Shown here piece by piece: positions 1 to 6,700 of a stretch of 7,956 bases of DNA. The translations under genes were made by a program, and so were the position numbers. The stretch comes from JANRLJ01 sp034437895. Lineage in GTDB: Bacteria > Chloroflexota > Anaerolineae > Aggregatilineales > Phototrophicaceae. The stretch covers positions 1 to 7,956 of the forward strand of contig DAOTTO010000185.1 of the NCBI GenBank assembly GCA_034437895.1, in the 5' to 3' direction. Within the stretch, counting starts at the first letter, position 1. Every line of letters begins with the position of its first letter. The notes under the pieces were generated by a model. That model worked only from the letters and a program-made list of their open reading frames with translations. It was not told the DNA's origin and did no database searches.

Positions 1-106
1 CATCTTGCAAGTGCTTACCACTAATCGCTTGTCCAATCTCCTGCTAAAAGTTCGGCTTGTTGGATTACTGTGTCGGTTGCGACTTCTTGTAGGTCAGAAA
101 AATCCT
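1..106. other. Downstream spacer after the DUF499 gene, no supported gene
   Basis: No stem followed by a T-run on the minus strand, so no terminator is visible and the operon may continue leftwards. Minus-strand ATG at 3-1 could start a next gene but lacks a good Shine-Dalgarno. A short open frame crossing 116-21 has no standard start codon. Confidence 0.5.
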
Positions 107-3100
107 TTACTCCCCTTCAAACTCGTGATACTTAAATTTGAGCGTCCGACTGTTCTCATAGATGGTGCGGACTGTAGAGTCATCAAATCCTGATGAGCGC
201 TCAGCACTGATTTCGAGCGTGATTTCTACATCGGTTCCTGTCATGCTGGTGAGGCGCTGGATAATTTCCTCCACAATTGTTGCCATTTCTTTGTTGACGC
301 GTTGCGGATCAATCGAAACTGTCCCGTGATAGCGTGTTGTCAGTTTCGGCTTGGATGGTGCAGGTGGCGTGACAGTTGGTGATCCGAGTCGTTCAGAGGA
401 GGGAATAGTTGGTGGCTGGATGGTTTGCTGATTTTGGCTATCAATCTGTTCTTGAGCAATCTCTGGACGTACCAGTACCGAGTTGTCGTCGAAATAAATA
501 CTCGATGTTGGCTGACCGAAAGCCAGTCCTTTATAAGTCCCATCTAAGCCCACTATGGTCGCATAGCCGAAAGGCGCATCCGGACGCGAAACACCATCCC
601 TCACTGCTTCTAACAATACTTCCTCATTGTAAAGGCGCGGCAGGTAGCAGTAGCGGGCGAGATACTCCCAGAGCTGCTTGAGTCCCAAATGCGGCTGGTC
701 GCGCCACAGATAATGGTCAAGCTCAATGCGTAAATTATCCGGCGACCAGCGCGGAATGAGCATTTCGCTCTGACGCAGCTTCCGGGCAGCACGATCATAG
801 AAGCTGTCCTGCCCCGCGATGCGATGTGCCTGATATTCAATCGGTCCTGTTGGTTCAGGCTGAACCGGGACAATCAGCCAGCTATAGGTTTCTTGCAAGC
901 GAAGGAGAAGGGTCTCCTCAGTGCGTTTGCAATTTGCCTCCACTTGCTTACGCTGCTGCGCGTCGAGATTAAGCGGTTCGGCTTCATCTTTAATCGACTT
1001 CCATGCCAGATACTCACGCTGCGCCTTCTCCCATGCTTCAGCATCATTGGCATCCGGGGCAATGAACACCAGCATATTACGATAGAGACGCGGCGCATTT
1101 CCGCGATTCTCAAGGATTTCCTGCGCGGCACGCTGCGCTTCTGAACCACCATTGCCTTTTTTATGACCATAGGTCGGGTCAAGGACGACAACTCGTGTGC
1201 GCCATTCGTCTACCACATCACCGGAGCTTTGAGGCGCGATATGTGCGGCGGTAAAATCCTCACGGCGATATTTCACAGCACGTAAACGATCAATTGCCTC
1301 TTGGTAGACCAAATCGGGATGGATGTTCTGAGCGCGATCTTGCGCGATACGGTTCACTGTCGGGCGGGTGTCATACCAGTAGCGACTGCCATCAGTGTAG
1401 AGATAGGTCAATTGATTGCTCATACGCCGCAGGGCATCGTTGAATGCAGCTAATTGTTCGCCAGGCTGCACCGTTGCCAGACGGATGCGAACTTCTTCTA
1501 CGCCGCGCACTGCTTGACCGGCAACCGATGGTGCGCTGCCCACAAATATCGAGCGGGCAACCCGACGACTGGCAGTGTACTGTCCCAGAGTTGGGATACT
1601 CTTGTCAAGTTGATAGGGCTTTGAGTCTTCGCCATCAATATCCGCATCGACAATTGCAGGCCAGTTCTCTGGCAAATAGCGCAGCATCTCATTACGGACA
1701 GTGGCTGCCCACAACGGGATTGAACTCGGCATAATCATCAAGGATTGGTCGTTATCCTGCCAAAGCCGATGGATCACCGTCGCCATGAAACGCAGCACGC
1801 CACGTGTGCGCTGGAAACGATCCAGCGTTGACCAGTCCTCGTATAATCGCGCAAAGAGTTCGGGATGGATGGGATATGCTTCCTTCATCCGGCGCATATA
1901 ATCGCCCTCAGTGACACCGGATGGGAATTCACTGCTATTGCCTGCATACATCTCGCGGAAAGCAGACAACACCGCATCACGGGCGGCATAATCCATCTCC
2001 GATGAGAACAGACGACGGCGCACAATCTCGAAGCTCTCGGTTGCCGTGACGGGCTTCCAGACCGACTCGATACGCCCGATAGTTTTGGCGAGGATATTCA
2101 GCGAGGCTTTACCGCCCTCGCCGCCGATTTCGATGTCGCTCTCCGGGATAGATACCAACAGCATCGAATCGCTGGAACGTTTGACCGCTTCAGTAAGCGA
2201 CTGAACGAAAGTCATTACAGCATCGAATGTGCCTGCTGGCAACCGATCCGGGGCATTGTAGAGATTCCGCGCAAAGGCGACTAACTCATCAATGATGAGG
2301 AGTGCCGGGCCAAATTTCTCAAAGAGTTCAAGGAGGGTATCTGAACCCGGACTAACCCCCGCGAGATCAGCCTTCTCAACCAGGCGATAGCCCTCAATGC
2401 CGCCAATTTGATAGGCAATGTCCCCCCAAAGGGTGTTGGTCGTCGCATCTTTATAGCGGCGCGGTTCGGTAGCACTAAACGCCGTGCCGACAATCACGGC
2501 TTTGCGCGCTTCTATGCGGTCATCAATATCGCCCACCCGCTTGATGATATTCTCACCACCCGGTATCTCGCTGAAACCAATTTGTCCGCCGAGCAGGTGA
2601 TAGAGCGCCAGCATACTGTGGGTCTTACCGCCGCCAAAGCTGGTCTGAAGCTGGACGACGGGATCGCCGCCCTGCCCTGTTAGACGCTTGACACCAGTCA
2701 CCAGCAGGTCAAGCAAGCCCTCGGTGAGGTAAGTGCGGCGAAAGAACTCTTTTGGATCGCCGTATTCGGGGTCAGCTTTACCCTGCACCACCTGAGCGAG
2801 ATCAGCAGCGAACTCTGCCTGAATGTAGCGTCCACTCGCAACATCAGGATGCGGTTTGACCACCAACCGCCAGGGACGCAGACCGGGCGTAGTGGTGGTC
2901 GTCGCTTCATCAAGCGAACCCGTCTTTTTCTTCGCCTGTTTCTGCTCCACCTCAAAACGCAGCCGCAATAACTCCTGGGCAATACCAGCACAGATGGCGG
3001 CACTGGTGGGATCACCGACAGCTTCTAACAGACGGCGGGCAATATCGGCTGCTTCGTATGCCTGATCGTTGCTGAATGGATTTTGGTGCGCCCATTCGTT

Positions 3101-3400
3101 GCGAATATCCGTTAAGATGTTGGCGTAGCCACGCTCTGATTTACCCAGTTTGAGTTTGAACACCTGCTCCCAACGGCGGTTCATGGCATTCAGGCAGCCC
3201 TGCGTGTCGATTTCGGCAACCGCATCTTTGACGTTGGTGCTGGTGATACCGCCATAGCTGTTGTTGGCAATCGCATTGTTCAGTTCAGCCAATACCATAC
3301 CGCCATAAGCGGCTGCATATTCGCGCACTACAAAGGGGGCGAGACCCTCTTTCAGCGCGTCCATCACCTCGCTGACGCGATCACGGTTACTTTTTGCCAT
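107..3400 (-). CDS. DUF499/COG1483-type AAA+ ATPase with N-terminal Swt1-type HEPN domain
   Basis: Large cytoplasmic ATPase of 1097 residues, a usual size for the family. Residues 1-125 form a Swt1-type HEPN domain with the RNEWAH motif (100-105), the R-x4-H signature of HEPN ribonucleases. A basic, Thr-rich linker (about 150-172, with KKKTGS and TTTTT) leads to the ATPase core. Walker A is FGGGKT (255-260) and Walker B is LLIIDE (367-372). A following strand and loop, LLVSIPESDIEIGGEGG (414-430), is characteristic of DUF499. The body continues to about 985. A Pro/Gln-rich linker (about 985-1025) joins a small C-terminal domain ending at a TAA. It is encoded with a DUF1156 methylase, as in known defence-island pairs. 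A role as ATP-driven sensor or effector, with HEPN cutting RNA on activation, is inferred from the families; no target can be read from the sequence. The frame is intact with no missing key residue. Confidence 0.92.
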   Translation of the reverse strand: MAKSNRDRVSEVMDALKEGLAPFVVREYAAAYGGMVLAELNNAIANNSYGGITSTNVKDAVAEIDTQGCLNAMNRRWEQVFKLKLGKSERGYANILTDIRNEWAHQNPFSNDQAYEAADIARRLLEAVGDPTSAAICAGIAQELLRLRFEVEQKQAKKKTGSLDEATTTTTPGLRPWRLVVKPHPDVASGRYIQAEFAADLAQVVQGKADPEYGDPKEFFRRTYLTEGLLDLLVTGVKRLTGQGGDPVVQLQTSFGGGKTHSMLALYHLLGGQIGFSEIPGGENIIKRVGDIDDRIEARKAVIVGTAFSATEPRRYKDATTNTLWGDIAYQIGGIEGYRLVEKADLAGVSPGSDTLLELFEKFGPALLIIDELVAFARNLYNAPDRLPAGTFDAVMTFVQSLTEAVKRSSDSMLLVSIPESDIEIGGEGGKASLNILAKTIGRIESVWKPVTATESFEIVRRRLFSSEMDYAARDAVLSAFREMYAGNSSEFPSGVTEGDYMRRMKEAYPIHPELFARLYEDWSTLDRFQRTRGVLRFMATVIHRLWQDNDQSLMIMPSSIPLWAATVRNEMLRYLPENWPAIVDADIDGEDSKPYQLDKSIPTLGQYTASRRVARSIFVGSAPSVAGQAVRGVEEVRIRLATVQPGEQLAAFNDALRRMSNQLTYLYTDGSRYWYDTRPTVNRIAQDRAQNIHPDLVYQEAIDRLRAVKYRREDFTAAHIAPQSSGDVVDEWRTRVVVLDPTYGHKKGNGGSEAQRAAQEILENRGNAPRLYRNMLVFIAPDANDAEAWEKAQREYLAWKSIKDEAEPLNLDAQQRKQVEANCKRTEETLLLRLQETYSWLIVPVQPEPTGPIEYQAHRIAGQDSFYDRAARKLRQSEMLIPRWSPDNLRIELDHYLWRDQPHLGLKQLWEYLARYCYLPRLYNEEVLLEAVRDGVSRPDAPFGYATIVGLDGTYKGLAFGQPTSSIYFDDNSVLVRPEIAQEQIDSQNQQTIQPPTIPSSERLGSPTVTPPAPSKPKLTTRYHGTVSIDPQRVNKEMATIVEEIIQRLTSMTGTDVEITLEISAERSSGFDDSTVRTIYENSRTLKFKYHEFEGE
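2285..2638 (-). other. ATPase nucleotide-binding core (Walker A to Walker B)
   Basis: Walker A FGGGKT lies at 2621-2638 (Lys259, Thr260), and Walker B LLIIDE at 2285-2302 (Asp371, Glu372 as the likely catalytic acid). The spacing of about 110 residues is compatible with a P-loop AAA+ fold. Both motifs are complete, so ATP binding and hydrolysis are expected. Confidence 0.9.
3026..3400 (-). other. Swt1-type HEPN domain with intact R-x4-H motif
   Basis: Residues 1-125 of the DUF499 protein. The motif RNEWAH (Arg100, His105; DNA 3086-3103) is followed by QNPFSNDQAYEAADIARRLL, the helix typical of Swt1-family HEPN domains fused to DUF499. In HEPN ribonucleases the Arg and His are the catalytic pair, and both are kept here. 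Domain limits are approximate, and nuclease activity is predicted rather than shown. Confidence 0.85.
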
Positions 3401-3408
3401 AACATGTA

Positions 3409-3415
3409 TCCTCTC
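3409..3415 (-). promoter_or_regulatory. Shine-Dalgarno of the DUF499 gene
   Basis: GAGAGGA lies 8 bases upstream of the ATG at 3400, in the 21-base gap after the small gene. It favours this ATG over an out-of-frame ATG five bases upstream. No promoter-like sequence fits in the gap, so transcription should come from the upstream genes. Confidence 0.75.
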
Positions 3416-3421
3416 TTTGCT

Positions 3422-3772
3422 TTATTTCGGCTGTTGAACGTGCTCAGTCCGGCGATAAACAACGGCTTTTTCCGGGTCGCCCCAGATGTTGACTTCCATA
3501 ATCCCTGAGTCTTTATCCTGTTCATAACCCGCTTTTTTAGCTGCGGAACTCAACGTATTGCCAATACTCTGGTGAGCAAGGTTGAACAGGTAGTCATCGC
3601 CGCGATCATCCAGAATGGTCTTGAGTAGGCTGGCATAAGCACCCTGATGCTTCTGGCAGGCACGGCGTAAAAAGGCGTAATTCGTGAAGTAGCCGTCCTT
3701 TGCCGAAAGTTGCCACATCAACTGCTCGGCATTTTCAAAAATCACATCCAGATGGGGTTTGTACTCTGCCAT
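3422..3772 (-). CDS. Uncharacterised 116-residue protein between the methylase and the HEPN-ATPase
   Basis: I do not recognise a named family. The protein is about 13 kDa, soluble-looking, with no signal peptide or membrane segment. It begins MAEYKPHLDVIFENAEQLMW and has a probably helical middle with aromatic and basic residues (YFTNYAFLRRACQKHQGAY). The C-terminal segment EVNIWGDPEKAVVYRR looks like a strand pair. It is not DUF3780, the small protein usually found with DUF1156 and DUF499, in length or motifs. It starts 3 bases after the methylase stop and ends 21 bases before the ATPase start, so it is almost certainly co-transcribed and probably coupled to the methylase. A job as adaptor or specificity subunit for the two large proteins is inference from position only. 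Start chosen: ATG at 3772 with a strong Shine-Dalgarno. Confidence 0.9.
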   Translation of the reverse strand: MAEYKPHLDVIFENAEQLMWQLSAKDGYFTNYAFLRRACQKHQGAYASLLKTILDDRGDDYLFNLAHQSIGNTLSSAAKKAGYEQDKDSGIMEVNIWGDPEKAVVYRRTEHVQQPK

Positions 3773-3775
3773 CGG

Positions 3776-6700
3776 TTATTCCTCACCAAACAAATTCATC
3801 TGCTGGGTTGCCTGCCCTGACTCGGCAGCTTCGCGCAGACGGGCGGTTTCCTCGCCGATGCCTGCCCAGCTAATCACTAGCGCATTGTAATCGCGGGCGT
3901 GATCTGCCCAACCTTTACGCTCACAAATACTGTACAGCCGATAGGCGAGATTACGCGCTTCGGCTGCCATATCCGATGGCATTTTGGTCATCAACAGGGC
4001 GGAACCCGTTTCACCATGACTGTTCAGCCGTTCAATCAGATGATGGGTCGCTTCCCACACCGTAGGACGGCGGTCTTCCTGCGGATTCCACATTTTCCCC
4101 CTCACCCCCTGCCCCTCTCCCACGCTGGGGAGAGGGGAGTTTGACGGGTCGTATTCCGACCAATGCAACAGCTTGACCTTGCCGCGCCCGGCAACGACGA
4201 TATTAGCGGCTTTCACCCCGGCGACGCTGGTATTCTTCGCCCGCGCCAGCACATCCGCCTGACCGAACTCACCTTCATTGAAACCAAACTGCTCGAACCA
4301 CGACACGGCGAAGCGCGTATCACCGTCAATATCGCCGTCCTGCTCGGCGAGATAGGCATCCAATTCCTGATTAATCAGCCCCAGTGCAGCGCGAACACTC
4401 ATGGGCGAACCATCGGCTTCCAACACTTTGCTGTAGCGGCTGTAAATCGCCATGCCGGGGCCAATGCTGGCTTGCGCGAGGTCAACCGGAGCGATGTTGC
4501 CGGATTGCATATTCTTGAGCGCGGCGGGGAGTTCTCGGCGCAGTGAATCGACAAAAGCGCGGCGCGAGGTGGTGGGCGCATCTTCTGAACGCGGACGACA
4601 CACCAGAACAATGGATGATGCGAGGGCGTTTGCACCGATGTTATTCATCCGCCCTGAACCTTCAGTTCGTATCGGCCAGGTACCCGCAATTTGAAAACCT
4701 GATATGACCAGACTGTTCAGAACGGTTTCCCATCCGGTAGAAGAAACTTCTATGGCTTCGTCAGCGTCATCATCAGCTATATCATTTGCTTCTTGTTGTT
4801 TATAGGCGTAATAGACGGTGGTTGGATAATCTACGCGCTGGATGGTACGAAGGCGCATAAAAACATCCTGTAGCCCATCCTCAAAGAACTTTCGCGCTTT
4901 ATCGTAACTGCCATCAAAACGGTAACGATTTGCAATGAGTTCAGTTGCCTTTGGAACCAGCATAGTCCCGAATATATCAGGATATACTTCACGCAGGGCG
5001 CGACGCATCCAGACATAGAAGAAATCTGATAAATCGGCATAGCCAATGTTGTCGCAGTTATGCACACACCCGGCAACGGTCACATAAGAGTGATCTTCCG
5101 TCTCTAAGTTATAAACTTCCCCGTCATAGTCCATTGTTTCGACTTCACGGATGGGCAGCAAATAGCCATCTTGCCATTCATGCCCATGAGTACGAAAGCG
5201 TTTAGTTTTAAGCGGCTCTCGTTTCGGATCACCCACGATTGCTGCCAGTGTCAGTAACGATGTGCCTGAAACATGCAGCGAATATTGCAGCCCACTTGCA
5301 ATGACGGGTTTTCCATTCACGATAGTCGGTTTAACCGTGTGGGAATGAAACGCGGCAATTACACCGAGTTTTTGGAGTAAAAGCCGAAGTTGCCCGATCA
5401 AATAAGGCGAATTGGAAACCGCCTGATAACTGGCGTTGCTGCGTGAACCATCCCCTGCCCAGTAGCCGTAAATGAGCGCTTTCAAGTGTTCTTCTGGAAG
5501 TTGCCAAACGAAATCCGGGAATTTTTTGTACCCATTGTCGGTATAACACCAGGCGCGTAGCAGTTCGGCAATTGGTTTAGAATAGAAATTCAATCGGATG
5601 GACTGGTTATTTTGAGGGCGGTTATCGGTGGTTTTTTTCGCCACAATCCCGAAACAGTCGCGCATCAAATCCTTCACATCTTCATGTAAATCTTGTTCAT
5701 CGGCATGGAAGGTGAATTGCACCGTGCCACCATCAGATTCGACCTGTGCGTAACCTTCAGCCACAAAATACCCGATCAAGCGACATAAATTCGCTTTCAA
5801 TTCAATTTCAGCATTGATTTGATATTGACGGGGTAATGCGGGATTGTCCGCTCGATAAGCCAATGAGCGTGTCGTCGCTTTTTGATAATGCAGCATTCCG
5901 TCTTGTACGGTATAGCCATCAGCCGAGAGATAATCCAAAACAGGAATCGGTTCAGGCATGGCAGCAGGCTGATTTTGTACTATCGGCATAAAAATTAGAT
6001 CATTTTTTTGGATCTGTTCAGCCGGGATCCAATCAAGTTGGTAGGTATGCGCGACATCCGAGGCGCATTTACCCTTATTTTGTTTTTTCCAAGCACATTC
6101 GGCATAACAATAATCGGCATATCCCACCCGGCATTCCTGCGTTTGAACCCCATAAATCGGATGCTCTCCCGTAATCAGCAGCCGTTGGTGACTATGCGCG
6201 ACTTTTAGGCTGTAGATTTTACCTTGATGCCTGTGCTGATAAGTGCGCGTCACCGGGGCAAATCGACCCTGATGCGTCAATACCAGATCGCCTGTTTGAA
6301 TACATTCGATAGGTTTCAGACCTTCTGGTGTGTAGATCAGTGTGTCGGGGGCAAGACAGTAAGGCGGGTCAGTGGAGATAATCCGATTTGTTTCATACTT
6401 TATTTCTCCGGCGTTAACTTGATTGGATTTACCAGTATTATTTGATGGAAGTCGTTCAATAACCTTCCAAATCCACTCGATGTTGTTGCCCCAACTTCCG
6501 CCAGAATCGCTAAAAAGGTTTCCTTCCGCATAATCCCAAATCATAGGAATAGCTTGCCGTCCGAAAGTATTTCGGATGTTGTCACGGCTCACATCCCAAC
6601 TGGCAATTGACGATAATCTATCTGCTTGTCTATCAACCGCAAACGCCAGATACACACTGACCGCCTCAGCATACGCCAGCGCACCGCGTCCACCATCTCG

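Larger units (their letters stand above)
5057..6358 (-). other. Intein with LAGLIDADG homing endonuclease, inserted in the methylase catalytic motif
   Basis: In-frame protein-splicing element of 434 residues (525-958 of the visible frame). The N-terminal splicing block begins CLAPDTLIYTPEG with Cys1. Block B is TGEHP, with the TxxH histidine at 590. Block F is VYNLETEDHSYVTV and the C-terminus is VHN followed by Cys959, giving the His-Asn pair and Cys+1 nucleophile needed for standard splicing. Between blocks B and F lies a two-motif LAGLIDADG endonuclease. Removing the element joins DPPY directly to CDNIGYADLSD, restoring the methylase block. All expected catalytic residues are present, so I predict it is splicing-competent. 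Activity cannot be shown from sequence. At 434 residues it is a typical full-size intein rather than a mini-intein. Confidence 0.96.

Noticed and set aside
1..3. Minus-strand ATG as the start of a fourth operon gene
   Set aside because: Only the start codon would be in the window, and no convincing Shine-Dalgarno lies at the right distance. It cannot be decided here.
3422..3772. Small gene as DUF3780
   Set aside because: Context suggested it, but the length and visible motifs do not match what I know of DUF3780 proteins.
4112..4137. Strong hairpin as a transcription terminator
   Set aside because: It lies inside an intact coding frame and is not followed by a T-run on the minus strand. It fits an inserted repeat better.
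4163..4546. Plus-strand open frame of 127 codons
   Set aside because: It is antisense to a conserved part of the methylase, and no family-like motif or ribosome site supports it.
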